A DNA stretch of 64,000 nucleotides from G963666895 sp963666895 (GCA_963666895.2 CAXXNS010000001.1:186001-250000), one strand, 5' to 3'; counted from the stretch's first letter, positions 24,002 to 33,133 are shown. Numbers and translations: made by a program. The notes: generated from the sequence alone by a model not told the origin.

Positions 24002-24946
24002 ATGGGCACCATGGGTGAATTGAAGATCATTTCCGGTTCGGCCAACACGGAATTGTCCGAAGCCATCTGCGAGCACCTGGGCATGCGGCTGTCGCCCATC
24101 CTGCGCGAGACCTTCTCGGACGGCGAGATCCGCGTGGAGATCGGGGACAACGTGCGCGGCGGGGACGTATTCGTCATCCAGCCCACCTGCTCCCCGGTCA
24201 ACTTCCACCTCATGGAGCTGGCCATCATCCTGGACGCGCTCAAACGGGCCAGCGCCCAACGCGTCACCGCGGTGATCCCTTATTACGGATACGCCCGCCA
24301 GGACCGGAAGGTCCTGCCCCGCGCGCCCATCTCGGCCAAGCTGGTGGCCGACATCCTGACCGCCGCGGGCATGCACCGCATGATCACCGTGGACCTGCAC
24401 GCCGGCCAGATCCAGGGATTCTTCAACTGCCCGGTGGACAACCTCTACGCCGCGCCCGTGCTCCTGGAATACCTGCGCAAGCTCGACAAGGACCTGGTCA
24501 TCATCTCCCCGGACGCCGGGGGCGTGGAGCGCGCCCGGGCATTCGCCAAGCGCCTCAACGCCGGGCTGGCCATCGTGGACAAGCGCCGCGACTCCCCCAA
24601 CAAGGCCCAGGCCATGCACCTCATCGGCGACGTGAAGGACAAGCTGGCCGTGATCATCGACGACATGATCGATACCGCGGGCACCATGTGCGTGGCCGGG
24701 AAGGTGCTCATGGACAACGGGGCCAAGGCCGTCATGGCCTGCGCCACCCACCCGGTGCTGTCCGGCCCGGCCCTGGAGCGCATCGACAAGTCCGTGTTCA
24801 CCGAGGTTGTGGTCACCAACACCATCCCTGTGGACGACAAGAAAAAGCAGTCCAAGAAGATCCACGTCCTGTCCGTGGCCGGACTGCTGGCCAAGGCGAT
24901 CAACAACGTACACACCGAATCGTCGGTGTCCGTACTTTTCGTGTAG
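24002..24946 (+). CDS. prs: Ribose-phosphate pyrophosphokinase (PRPP synthetase)
   Basis: The 314-residue enzyme makes PRPP from ribose-5-phosphate and ATP for nucleotide, His and Trp synthesis. Features are the flexible loop YGYARQDRK, the metal-binding VDLHAGQIQGFF and the PRPP loop VIIDDMIDTAGT. Length matches the family (about 315). Start ATG 24002 follows GGGAGC; ATG 24011 is a close alternative. It sits between tRNA-Gln and rplY, a common arrangement in this lineage. Confidence 0.96.
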   Translation: MGTMGELKIISGSANTELSEAICEHLGMRLSPILRETFSDGEIRVEIGDNVRGGDVFVIQPTCSPVNFHLMELAIILDALKRASAQRVTAVIPYYGYARQDRKVLPRAPISAKLVADILTAAGMHRMITVDLHAGQIQGFFNCPVDNLYAAPVLLEYLRKLDKDLVIISPDAGGVERARAFAKRLNAGLAIVDKRRDSPNKAQAMHLIGDVKDKLAVIIDDMIDTAGTMCVAGKVLMDNGAKAVMACATHPVLSGPALERIDKSVFTEVVVTNTIPVDDKKKQSKKIHVLSVAGLLAKAINNVHTESSVSVLFV

Positions 24947-25006
24947 CAACCACAACCAGCCCGTCCGTCCATGGGGGGCGGCCACGGCGAACAAGGAGAA
25001 ACACCA

Positions 25007-25702
25007 ATGAGCAAGACCAAACTCGACACCCTCAAGGTTGAGGAGCGCACCGGCAAGGGCAAGGGCCCCAACCGCCGCATGCGCGTGGCCGGCAAGGTCC
25101 CGGGCATCTACTACGACCAGAAGGGCGCCAACCTCATGGTCCAGATGGACCGTGTGCCCCTGGAAAAGGCCGTGCAGCGCTTCGGTTCCTCCCACGTCTT
25201 CAGCCTGGAGATCACCAGGACCGACGGAAAGACCGAAACCTGGCCCTCCCTGCTGTGGCGCATGAAATACGATCCCGTGAAGTCCCTGCCCGTGCACGTG
25301 GACTTCTTCGGCGTGGACCTGGACAAGGAAATCCGCGTCAGCGTTCCCTTCGAGAGCACCGGCCGACCGCTGGGCGAGAAGGAAGGCGGCGTCCTGCAGT
25401 GGTTCCGCGACTCCATCGAGGTGTCCTGCAAACCCATGGACATCCCCGAGTCCATTGTCCTGGACGTGTCCGAACTGAACATCAACGACAACATCTCCAT
25501 CGACCAGGTCCAGTTCCCCGAGGGCGTCACCCCGCTCTATGACGAGAGCGACGAGGCCTTCTCCGTGGTCGGCGTGGCCGCGCCCGCGGCCGAGGAAGTT
25601 CTCGAAGCCGCAGAGCTCGAGGGCGAAGAAGGCGCCGAAGGCGAAGAAGGCGGCGGCGAAGGCGGCGAAGGCGAGGCCGAGGAAGGCGGCGAAGGCGAAT
25701 AG
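25007..25702 (+). CDS. rplY: 50S ribosomal protein L25/general stress protein Ctc
   Basis: The 231-residue protein is of the long Ctc type. The N-terminal L25 domain (residues 1-95, RTGKGKGPNRRMRVAGKVPGIYY) binds 5S rRNA, and a beta domain follows. The last 45 residues are an extreme Glu/Gly/Ala tail (EEGGGEGGEGEAEEGGEGE), low-complexity and acidic. ATG 25007 has AAGGAG seven bases upstream. It lies 60 bases after prs and is followed by a terminator. Confidence 0.95.
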   Translation: MSKTKLDTLKVEERTGKGKGPNRRMRVAGKVPGIYYDQKGANLMVQMDRVPLEKAVQRFGSSHVFSLEITRTDGKTETWPSLLWRMKYDPVKSLPVHVDFFGVDLDKEIRVSVPFESTGRPLGEKEGGVLQWFRDSIEVSCKPMDIPESIVLDVSELNINDNISIDQVQFPEGVTPLYDESDEAFSVVGVAAPAAEEVLEAAELEGEEGAEGEEGGGEGGEGEAEEGGEGE

Positions 25703-25727
25703 CCCGTCCCATCGCGAGGATTCCGGA

Positions 25728-25775
25728 CCCCGGCCGTTTCCCTGCAGCGGGAGTGGCCGGGGTTCGTTTCATTTT
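25728..25775 (+). terminator. Rho-independent terminator after rplY
   Basis: CCCCGGCC pairs with GGCCGGGG, with an inner CCCTGCAGCGGG hairpin, then TTCGTTTCATTTT. It separates the prs-rplY unit from pth. Confidence 0.82.
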
Positions 25776-25815
25776 GTAAGCTGGCAGTCGAACAACCCGA
25801 AACAGGACCCTTGGC

Positions 25816-26481
25816 ATGGAACCCGTCCGCCTCATCGCCGCCCTGGGCAATCCCGGACCCCGGTACGAAGACACCAGGCACAACCTGGGCTTCATGCTGG
25901 CCGACCGGCTCATCGAGCTGGGCCGGGAGCGCAAGTCCATGCACCTCACACGCCTGGACGGCTCGGACGACTGCGAGGTCTGGCGGCTGCACCTGGGCGG
26001 TGCGCCGCGCATCCTGGTCAAGCCCCTGACCTACATGAACCTCTCGGGCGACGCCGTGGCCCGCGTGGCCGGACGCGAGTCCGTGCGGACCGAGGAGATT
26101 CTGGTGGTCCACGACGACCTGGACCTGGGCCTGGGCCGGATCAAGCTCAAGCACGGCGGCAGCTCGGGCGGGCACAAGGGCGTGGACTCCATCGAGCAGC
26201 GCCTGGGCTCGGCCGGGTTCTGGAGGCTCAGGCTGGGCATCGGGCGGCCGCCGGAGTACACCCCGGTGGAGCAGTACGTGCTCGAGCCCTTTGCCAAGGA
26301 CGAGGCGGCGCTGGTGCCGGAGGTTCTGGCCGACGCGCTCAAGGGGCTGGAAATCCTTTTCAGGCGCGGCCCCCAGGCCGCCCAGCAGCACCTGCATCCC
26401 CTTCGGGAGGAAGCCCGGGACAAGCACTCGGAAGGCCCGGAACCCCCGGATGACGCGAAAGAGTCACCTTCTTCATCGTAG
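25816..26481 (+). CDS. pth: Peptidyl-tRNA hydrolase
   Basis: The 221-residue enzyme releases peptides from drop-off peptidyl-tRNAs. It shows ALGNPGPRYEDTRHNLGF (catalytic H22), the PLTYMNLSG motif, and VVHDDLDLGLGRIKLKHGGSSGGHKG. The core ends near residue 190; the last 30 residues (Glu/Pro/Ser-rich, SEGPEPPDDAKESPSSS) are an extension absent from E. coli Pth. It lies directly upstream of carD. Confidence 0.95.
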   Translation: MEPVRLIAALGNPGPRYEDTRHNLGFMLADRLIELGRERKSMHLTRLDGSDDCEVWRLHLGGAPRILVKPLTYMNLSGDAVARVAGRESVRTEEILVVHDDLDLGLGRIKLKHGGSSGGHKGVDSIEQRLGSAGFWRLRLGIGRPPEYTPVEQYVLEPFAKDEAALVPEVLADALKGLEILFRRGPQAAQQHLHPLREEARDKHSEGPEPPDDAKESPSSS

Positions 26482-26514
26482 ACTCCCTGATTGGATTGTG
26501 GTATTGTTTTTTTT

Positions 26515-26533
26515 CGCGCCTTTGAATGGCGCG
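26515..26533 (+). promoter_or_regulatory. Hairpin in the carD leader
   Basis: CGCGCC-TTTGAAT-GGCGCG forms a perfect 6-pair hairpin directly preceded by a run of eight T and eight bases upstream of the AAGGAG ribosome site of carD. The T-run precedes rather than follows the stem on the plus strand, so it is not a rightward terminator. It could affect carD translation. Confidence 0.4.
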
Positions 26534-26557
26534 AGTACGCAAGGAGCCACATTTCCC

Positions 26558-27085
26558 GTGTTCAAGACCAACGAACTCGTTGTGTATCCCTCCCAGGGAG
26601 TGGGTCGGGTGGAGCGCATCGAGCGTCAGACCATCGGCGGCGCTGAGGCCGAATTCTACATCGTGCGCATCCTGGCCAACAACGTCACCCTCATGGTCCC
26701 GGTAAAGAACGCGGCCAACGTTGGCCTGCGCCCGGTCTGCGGCCTGCGCACCGGCCAGTCCATCTTCGAGTCCCTCAAGGACCGCTCCGACTTCACGGGC
26801 TACACCGGCCAGAACTGGAACCGACGCTACCGGGAGTACTCGGAAAAGCTCAAGAGCGGCGACCTGTCCGACGTGGCCTACGTGCTCAAGGAACTCTTCC
26901 TCATCGGCAAGGACAAGGAACTGTCGTTCGGCGAGCGCCGCCTCCTGGAGCAGGCCATGGGCCTGGTGTCCATGGAGTTGGCCTACGCCATGAACCGCGA
27001 CCAGGACACCGTGCGCGAGGACATCACCGACATGTTCCGCGACGTCATCGAGGCCGGCGAGGAAAAAGGCGTCCGGCACGCCTGA
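26558..27085 (+). CDS. CarD-family transcription regulator
   Basis: The 175-residue protein has the RNA-polymerase-interacting Tudor-like domain at the N-terminus (VFKTNELVVYPSQGVGRVERI) and a helical C-terminal DNA-binding domain (SGDLSDVAYVLKELFLIGKDKELSFGERRLLEQA). CarD stabilises open promoter complexes, notably at rRNA promoters. The start chosen is GTG 26558, because family members begin here (F..ND.VVYP); AAGGAG lies 11 bases upstream, a rather long spacing, and an ATT at 26551 would be better spaced. Lies between pth and rho. Confidence 0.9.
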   Translation: MFKTNELVVYPSQGVGRVERIERQTIGGAEAEFYIVRILANNVTLMVPVKNAANVGLRPVCGLRTGQSIFESLKDRSDFTGYTGQNWNRRYREYSEKLKSGDLSDVAYVLKELFLIGKDKELSFGERRLLEQAMGLVSMELAYAMNRDQDTVREDITDMFRDVIEAGEEKGVRHA

Positions 27086-27386
27086 AAAGGGACTTGTCAT
27101 CAAGCTTTCTTTCGGGTAAACCCAAACCCGTTGCCAACAAAGCGTACCCTGGCCGGATGTACCCGGCCTGTTTGACCGGATCATTCCAGCCCCAACAGAA
27201 CAATCAAGCGAGGCCGCCCTGCCAGGGGTCCGGCCCGAACCTTGGAAACATACATTCCCTCACAACCCCTGTAAGCGTCAGGTCCCACCCACACGAGCGA
27301 TCCGTTAACGCCCGAATTGGATACACACGACACGCGTTCCTCCTGGCCGGGGAACCCGTGCCCAACCTTTTGATCAGGCGGACACT
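27086..27386 (+). promoter_or_regulatory. carD-rho intergenic region with C-rich, G-poor leader
   Basis: This 301-base stretch has no gene. Near 27151-27168 GGCCGG-ATGTA-CCCGGCC followed by TGTTTG could be a weak terminator after carD. The 60 bases 27241-27300 contain 23 C and 10 G, the C>G unstructured composition of Rho-utilisation sites. Since rho is autoregulated by Rho-dependent termination in its leader in E. coli, this could be the same kind of control. Confidence 0.4.
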
Positions 27387-28688
27387 ATGGCCAAGCCCAA
27401 GCAAGAGAAGAGCCCCAAAAGCGAGAAAAACGGCGAAAAGGTCTTTCTTACGGACCTGAAGCAGAAGAGCATGCCCCAACTCATGGAACTGGCCGTGAGC
27501 TACGGCATGGAGAACCCCTCCGGGCTCAAGAAGCAGGAACTCATCTTCGACATCCTGCAGCATTGCGCCGCCAACAACGGCCAGATATTCGCCGAGGGCG
27601 TGCTCGAAATTCTGCCCGACGGCTTCGGCTTCCTGCGCTCGCCCATGTACTCGTACATGCCCGGGCCCGACGACATCTACATTTCCCCCTCCCAGATCCG
27701 CCGCTTCGGCCTCAAGAAGGGCGACATCATCTCCGGCCAGATCCGCCCGCCCAAGGAAGGGGAGCGCTATTTCGCCCTGCTCAGGGTCTCGGAGATCGGG
27801 TTCGAGCCGCCCGAGAAGACCAAGCAGGTGGTCCTGTTCGACAACCTGACCCCGCTCTACCCCGACGCCATGCTCAAGATGGAGAACGGGGCCGAGAACT
27901 ACACCTCCCGGGTCATCGACCTGCTCTCCCCCATCGGCTGCGGCCAGCGCGGCATCATCGTGGCCCCGCCCCGCACCGGTAAGACCATGATGCTCCAGAA
28001 CATCGCCAACTCCATCAACGCCAACCACCCCGAGGTCTACCTCATCGTGCTGCTCATCGACGAGCGTCCCGAGGAGGTCACGGACATGGCGCGCACGGTC
28101 AAGGCCGAGGTGGTATCAAGCACGTTCGACGAGCCGCCCACCCGCCACGTCCAGGTCACGGAGATGGTCCTGGAGAAGGCCAAACGCCTGGTGGAACGCA
28201 AGCGCGACGTGGTCATCCTGCTCGACTCCATCACCCGCCTGGGCCGGGCCTACAACGCGGTCACCCCGTCCTCGGGCCGGGTGCTGTCCGGCGGCCTGGA
28301 CGCCAACGCCATGCAGCGTCCCAAACGCTTCTTCGGCGCGGCTCGCAACATCGAGGAAGGCGGAAGCCTGACCATCATCGCCACGGCCCTCATCGACACG
28401 GGCTCGCGCATGGACGAGGTCATCTTCGAGGAGTTCAAGGGCACCGGCAACATGGAGATTTACCTGGACCGCCACCTGGCGGAAAAGCGCGTCTTCCCGG
28501 CCATCGACATCAACCGCTCGGGCACACGCAAGGAGGAGCTCCTGCTCTCCGACGACATACTCAACCGCGTCTGGATCCTGCGCAAACTCCTGGCCCCCAT
28601 GAGCTCCATCGACGCCATGGAATTCCTGCTGGACAAGATGAAGGGGTCCGCATCCAACCGCGAATTCTTCGACTTGATGAACAAGTAA
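27387..28688 (+). CDS. rho: Transcription termination factor Rho
   Basis: The 433-residue hexameric RNA helicase has an N-terminal helical domain (LTDLKQKSMPQLMELAVSYG), a cold-shock-like RNA-binding domain (GVLEILPDGFGFLRSP, with YISPSQIRRFGLKKGD), and a RecA-like ATPase with Walker A APPRTGKT, Walker B RDVVILLDSITRLGRAYN, the Q-loop and the R-loop (DTGSRMDEVIFEEFKGTGNMEI). An extra 20-residue Lys-rich N-terminus precedes the usual start. Downstream is the M48 protease gene. Confidence 0.97.
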   Translation: MAKPKQEKSPKSEKNGEKVFLTDLKQKSMPQLMELAVSYGMENPSGLKKQELIFDILQHCAANNGQIFAEGVLEILPDGFGFLRSPMYSYMPGPDDIYISPSQIRRFGLKKGDIISGQIRPPKEGERYFALLRVSEIGFEPPEKTKQVVLFDNLTPLYPDAMLKMENGAENYTSRVIDLLSPIGCGQRGIIVAPPRTGKTMMLQNIANSINANHPEVYLIVLLIDERPEEVTDMARTVKAEVVSSTFDEPPTRHVQVTEMVLEKAKRLVERKRDVVILLDSITRLGRAYNAVTPSSGRVLSGGLDANAMQRPKRFFGAARNIEEGGSLTIIATALIDTGSRMDEVIFEEFKGTGNMEIYLDRHLAEKRVFPAIDINRSGTRKEELLLSDDILNRVWILRKLLAPMSSIDAMEFLLDKMKGSASNREFFDLMNK

Positions 28689-28743
28689 GGGCGGTTTTGC
28701 ACCCCCCTTCCCACCGGACGCGGGGCCTGCTATCCTTGATCGC

Positions 28744-30186
28744 ATGCGCATCACCCCGCTGAAGACCCTTCTTCTCCTGCTCGTCCTGGCGCCCTGCCTG
28801 GTCTGGACACCGGCCATGGCCGGCCTGTTCGGCGAGATCACCATCAAGGACGAGATCGAACTGGGCCGCGAGTTCGACCAGAAACTCCGCAAGCAACTCC
28901 ACCTGCTGGAAGATCCCATGGTCACCACGTACGTGGACGACGTGGTCCAGGGCATCGTGGCCCACATGCCCCAAAAGCTGCCCTACCCGGTGACCACCGC
29001 GGTCATCAACAACCGGACCATGAACGCCTTCGCCATCCCCGGCGGATACGTGTACGTGTTCACCGGCCTGCTCCTGGGCATGGAGAGCGAGGACGAGTTC
29101 GCCGCGGTCATGTCCCACGAACTGGCGCACGTTTCCCAGCGCCACGTGGCCAAGCGCTACGAGGACATGCAGCTGGCCAACCTGGGCGCGCTCCTGGGCA
29201 TGATCGGCGGCGCGCTCATCGGCATCGCCGGACAGGGCGAACAGGCCTCCGAGGCCGCCCAGGCCCTGATGATGACCTCCCAGGGCGCGGCCACGGCCGC
29301 CTTCCTGCTCTACACGCAGGAGAACGAGCGCGAGGCCGACCACGTGGGCATGAACTACCTGGTGGCCGCCGGGTACAATCCCAACGGCATGCCCGACACC
29401 TTCGAGCACATGATCAAGAACAAGTGGCGCAACAGCTCGTCCAACCTGCCCTCCTACCTGGCCACCCACCCGGCCCTGTCCGAACGCATCGGCTACCTGC
29501 GAGACCGCATCAGCCGCATGCCCCCGGAATACGTGAACCGCAATACCGACAACCAGCGCTTTCTGCGGGTCAAGGCCGTGCTCAGGGGCCGCATCGACGA
29601 CCCGTCCATGGTCCTGGCCGAGTACAACGACCAGGCCGAGCACACCTGCCTGGACCACATGGCTGCGGGCATGGCCGCCCTGCGGTTGAAAAAAAGCAAC
29701 GAGGCCCGAGCCTTTTTCGACAAGGCCCTGGCCTGCGGCGGGGACGATCCCCTGGTGCTGCGCGAGGCCGGACGCTTCTACTTCAAGGAGGGGAGCCTCG
29801 ACCAGGCCCAGCCCCTGCTGCAGAAGGCCATGTTCCTGGACCCCTCGGACCTGCTGACCCAATTCTACAACGCCCGGCTCCTGGCCGAAAAAAAGGAATA
29901 CCCCGCGGCCATCGAAAGCATGCGCATCGTGCTCAAGGGCCTGCCCAACGATGCCGAGGTCCACTACCACCTCGGCCGCATGCTCGGGGAAACCGGGGAC
30001 ATCTTCCACGCCCACATGCACCTGGCCTACGCAGCCATCTATGACAAGGACCGCAAGCAGGCGCAATTTCACATGGAAAAGGCCCGCGCCCTGGCATCCG
30101 CCCCGCAACAGAAGGCCGAAATGGCCGAGCTGGAGCGGATGTTCCAGGCCGGCCCCGGTGGCCCGGACGGCCCCCCCAAGCAATGA
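28744..30186 (+). CDS. Periplasmic M48 metalloprotease with TPR domain (BepA/YfgC-like)
   Basis: The 480-residue protein has a signal peptide (MRITPLKTLLLLLVLAPCLV, cleaved after AMA). The M48 catalytic region has zinc ligands H125 and H129 with E126 (SHELAHVSQRH) and a third ligand in NEREADHVGMNYL. From about 330 on it has TPR repeats (LRLKKSNEARAFFDKAL, KEGSLDQAQPLLQKAMFLDPSD). This is the BepA arrangement; BepA degrades or assembles outer-membrane proteins such as LptD at the BAM complex. C-terminus is Pro/Gly-rich. Lies 55 bases after rho. Confidence 0.9.
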   Translation: MRITPLKTLLLLLVLAPCLVWTPAMAGLFGEITIKDEIELGREFDQKLRKQLHLLEDPMVTTYVDDVVQGIVAHMPQKLPYPVTTAVINNRTMNAFAIPGGYVYVFTGLLLGMESEDEFAAVMSHELAHVSQRHVAKRYEDMQLANLGALLGMIGGALIGIAGQGEQASEAAQALMMTSQGAATAAFLLYTQENEREADHVGMNYLVAAGYNPNGMPDTFEHMIKNKWRNSSSNLPSYLATHPALSERIGYLRDRISRMPPEYVNRNTDNQRFLRVKAVLRGRIDDPSMVLAEYNDQAEHTCLDHMAAGMAALRLKKSNEARAFFDKALACGGDDPLVLREAGRFYFKEGSLDQAQPLLQKAMFLDPSDLLTQFYNARLLAEKKEYPAAIESMRIVLKGLPNDAEVHYHLGRMLGETGDIFHAHMHLAYAAIYDKDRKQAQFHMEKARALASAPQQKAEMAELERMFQAGPGGPDGPPKQ

Positions 30187-30252
30187 CCCTCACGGGGAGC
30201 CCCGGCCCGGCGCGGCTTGAATCGCTTGCCGTTTTCAGGTAGCTAGCCGCCC

Positions 30253-31227
30253 ATGCTCGTCGCACGATCCACTCAAGACATCGGGGAGTCCATCCACGGC
30301 TCCTGCATAACCATCGGAAACTTCGACGGGGTTCACCTCGGCCACCAGAAGCTCATCCGCCGCACCTGCGCCAAGGCCCGGGACCTGGGCCTGACCAGCG
30401 TGGTGGTCACCTTCGACCCCCATCCCCTGCGCGTCCTGGTCGGGCCGGACACCCCGCCCTTCATCACCCTGACCGAGCAGAAGATCGAACTCATCGGCGA
30501 CCTGGGCCCCAACGTCACCCTGCTCCTGGAGTTCACCAAGGACATGGCCGCGCTCTCGCCCGAGGAGTTCGTGCGCACCTACCTGGTCGAGGGATTGGCC
30601 ATGCGCGAGCTGGTCATCGGCTACGACTACCACATGGGCAAGGGCCGGACCGGCAACCACGAGACCATGCGCCAGCTGGGCCAGGCCTACGGGTTCAACG
30701 TGGAGCGGCTGGATCCGGTCAGCCAGGAGGGCGCCGTGGTCAGCTCCACTCGCATCCGCGACCTGGTGCAGTCCGGCCAGGTATGGGAGGCGCGCAGCCT
30801 GCTGTCGCGCTTCTACCAGGTGCGCGGCACCGTGGTCCGGGGATTCGACCGGGGCGGCAAGCTGCTGGGCTTTCCCACGGCCAACCTGTCCCTGGCCGAC
30901 GAGCTGACCCCCAAGCCCGGGGTCTACGCGGTCTGGGTGGAGGCGGACCACAAGCCCATGCCCGCCGTGGCCAACGTGGGCAACAACCCGACCTTCGGCA
31001 ACAAGAACCTGACCGTGGAAGCCCACGTGCTGGACTTCTCCGGAGACCTTTACGACCGCTTGGTGCGCGTCCACTTCGTGCAGCGCATCCGCGACGAGAT
31101 CAAGTTCAGCGGCCTGGACGAACTCAAGGCGCGCATCGCCAAGGACGTGGAGTTGGGCCGCCGCATCCTGGCCCTGCCGGAATCCCTGCCCCCGGGCCGA
31201 TGGGCCGACCGGGCGGAGGACGCCTGA
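30253..31227 (+). CDS. ribF: Bifunctional riboflavin kinase/FMN adenylyltransferase
   Basis: The 324-residue enzyme converts riboflavin to FMN and FAD. The N-terminal nucleotidyltransferase has IGNFDGVHLGHQKLI and a VISSTRIR-like VVSSTRIRDLV motif; the C-terminal flavokinase has GFDRGGKLLGFPTANL, PGVYAVWV and NVGNNPTFG. Its stop codon overlaps the ATG of the ClC gene by one base (TGATG), so the two are translationally coupled. Confidence 0.95.
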   Translation: MLVARSTQDIGESIHGSCITIGNFDGVHLGHQKLIRRTCAKARDLGLTSVVVTFDPHPLRVLVGPDTPPFITLTEQKIELIGDLGPNVTLLLEFTKDMAALSPEEFVRTYLVEGLAMRELVIGYDYHMGKGRTGNHETMRQLGQAYGFNVERLDPVSQEGAVVSSTRIRDLVQSGQVWEARSLLSRFYQVRGTVVRGFDRGGKLLGFPTANLSLADELTPKPGVYAVWVEADHKPMPAVANVGNNPTFGNKNLTVEAHVLDFSGDLYDRLVRVHFVQRIRDEIKFSGLDELKARIAKDVELGRRILALPESLPPGRWADRAEDA

Positions 31228-33053
31228 TGGGCCTGTTGCGCTTCCTGCTCAACCCCTGGCGCGCGTTCTGGCGCTCCTACCGCCACGTCAGCTCGGTGCG
31301 CTGGCTGGTCCTGGGCCTGGTGGTGGGCGTGCTCTCGGGCCTGGCCGCCGCGCTTTTCTTCGGCGGGGTGGAGCTGGCCAAGCACCTGGTGCTCAGCCAA
31401 CTGGCCGGGCTGGACCTGCCCGGACCGGCCGGGGAGGAGCTCATCGTGGCCGAGCCGGGCCTGTACCGGCCCTGGGTGGTGCCCCTGGCCCTGTGCCTCA
31501 TCGGCCTGCTCACGGGCTGGCTGGTGTCCCGCTTCCTGCCCGACACCGTGGACTCGGGCACCGACGGCACGGACGCCATGATCAAGGCCTTCCACCGCCA
31601 GGGCGGAGTCATCAAGCCCCGGGCCTGGATCATCAAGGGCGTCATGGCCATCTGCACCATCGGCGCGGGCGGTTCGGCCGGGCGCGAAGGTCCCATCTCC
31701 CAGGTGGGCGCGGGCATCGGCTCGTTCCTGGCCCAGAAGCTCAAGCTGACGGTCAAGGAGCGGCGCATCCTGCTCCTGGCCGGAGCGGCCGGCGGCCTGG
31801 GGGCCATCTTCCGGGCTCCCCTGGGCGGCGCGCTCACGGCCGTGGAGGTCATCTACCGCGAGGATTTCGAGGCCGAGGCCATCCTGCCCGCGGTGCTCTC
31901 CTCGGTGGTGGCCTACTCCCTGTTCACCCTGTTCTACGGCTCCGAGCCCATCTTCGGCATCCCCCGCTTCACCTTCAACGACGCCCGGGAGCTCCTGTTC
32001 TACGCGGCCCTGGCCGTGGCCTGCGCGGCCGCGGGCTGGTTCTACGTGCGCTCCTTCTACTTCATCAAATATTCCGTATTCTTCCGCATCAAGGACAAAG
32101 TCGGGCTCATGTGGGCCACCGGCCTGGGCGGGCTGCTCATGGGCGTGCTGGGCGTGTTCTTCCCCGAGGTGCTCACCGGCGGCTACGGCTACCTGGAAGA
32201 GGCCATCCTGGGCAACATCACCCTGGGCCTCATGTTCGCCATCGTGCTCGGCAAGACCCTGGCCACGTCGCTGACCATCGGCTCGGGCATGTCCGGCGGC
32301 ATGTTCGCCCCGGCCCTGTTCGTGGGCGGCATGTCCGGCGGCCTGGTGGGCCAGTTGGCCCACAAGTACTACCCGGAAATCGCCCGCGACCCCGGCGCCT
32401 ACGTGCTGGTGGGCATGGCCGCGTTCTTCGCCGGGGTGGCCAAGGCGCCCATCGGCCCCCTGGTCATGGTCACCGAGCTGACCAAGGGCTACGGCCTGCT
32501 GGCCCCGCTCATGCTGGCCTCGGCCCTGTGCCTGGTCCTGACCCGCAAGGTGTCCCTGTACGAGCACCAGGTGGACAACAAGTTCGACTCCCCGGCCCAC
32601 GTGGTGGACGCCACCATCAACATCCTCGAGGACCTCAAGGTGGAGGACTACTACAAGCCGGGGCGCGTCACCATCCTGGAGGAAGGCACCACCCTGGAGG
32701 CCCTGACCAACATCATCGCCAACACGAACGAGCTCTACTTCCCGGTCAAGAACGCCCAGGGCGAGTTCACCTCCATCCTGTCCATCCACACGGTTCGCAA
32801 CGTTCTCTTTGAGCAGAATCTCTTTCAACTGCTGGTGGTGCGCGACGTGGCCACCAAAAAGGCCTTCCTGCGGCCGGACTACGACCTGTACACCGCGCTC
32901 CTCAAGTTCGTGGACACGGACTACGGCCAGATTCCCGTGGTCCGGCCCGAAAACGACAACGAGATCATCGGGCTGATCAACCGCGAGGACGTGTTCAAGG
33001 CCTACGCCAATGCCATCAAGGAAGTGAAGGAAATCGAAGGCTCGGCCGCCTGA
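31227..33053 (+). CDS. ClC-family chloride transport protein with C-terminal CBS pair
   Basis: The 608-residue membrane protein has about ten hydrophobic helices followed by two CBS domains (from about residue 460: GRVTILEEGTTLEALTNII, YDLYTALLKFVDTDYGQIPVV). Selectivity motifs are DSGTDG (Ser kept, family GSGIP), AGREGPISQ with the gating Glu at 154, and GSGMSGGMFAP (GxFxP). At the position of the internal proton glutamate (CLC-ec1 E203) the helix reads TAVEVIYRED, with Val208 in place of Glu, as in eukaryotic ClC channels (IEV). That suggests an uncoupled chloride channel rather than a Cl-/H+ exchanger, but the assignment rests on a hand alignment. It overlaps ribF. Confidence 0.92.
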   Translation: MGLLRFLLNPWRAFWRSYRHVSSVRWLVLGLVVGVLSGLAAALFFGGVELAKHLVLSQLAGLDLPGPAGEELIVAEPGLYRPWVVPLALCLIGLLTGWLVSRFLPDTVDSGTDGTDAMIKAFHRQGGVIKPRAWIIKGVMAICTIGAGGSAGREGPISQVGAGIGSFLAQKLKLTVKERRILLLAGAAGGLGAIFRAPLGGALTAVEVIYREDFEAEAILPAVLSSVVAYSLFTLFYGSEPIFGIPRFTFNDARELLFYAALAVACAAAGWFYVRSFYFIKYSVFFRIKDKVGLMWATGLGGLLMGVLGVFFPEVLTGGYGYLEEAILGNITLGLMFAIVLGKTLATSLTIGSGMSGGMFAPALFVGGMSGGLVGQLAHKYYPEIARDPGAYVLVGMAAFFAGVAKAPIGPLVMVTELTKGYGLLAPLMLASALCLVLTRKVSLYEHQVDNKFDSPAHVVDATINILEDLKVEDYYKPGRVTILEEGTTLEALTNIIANTNELYFPVKNAQGEFTSILSIHTVRNVLFEQNLFQLLVVRDVATKKAFLRPDYDLYTALLKFVDTDYGQIPVVRPENDNEIIGLINREDVFKAYANAIKEVKEIEGSAA

Positions 33054-33090
33054 TTCCACTCGCCTGATCCCGCCCGCTTTTCCCCTGCCC

Positions 33091-33128
33091 CGCCCTTGCC
33101 AAATGCCCAGTCGGCATTAGCTTTGGCG
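33091..33128 (+). other. Imperfect dyad between the ClC and macro-domain genes
   Basis: CCGCC...AATGCC-CAGTC-GGCATT...GGCGG forms a long interrupted stem ending just before the ATG at 33134. Without a T-run it is more likely a translational or operator element than a terminator; it would bury the ribosome site. Confidence 0.4.
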
Positions 33129-33133
33129 GACAT

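Noticed and set aside
26291..26557. carD frame starting far upstream inside pth
   Set aside because: CarD family members begin at VFKTNELVVYP; the upstream part is out-of-frame pth sequence.
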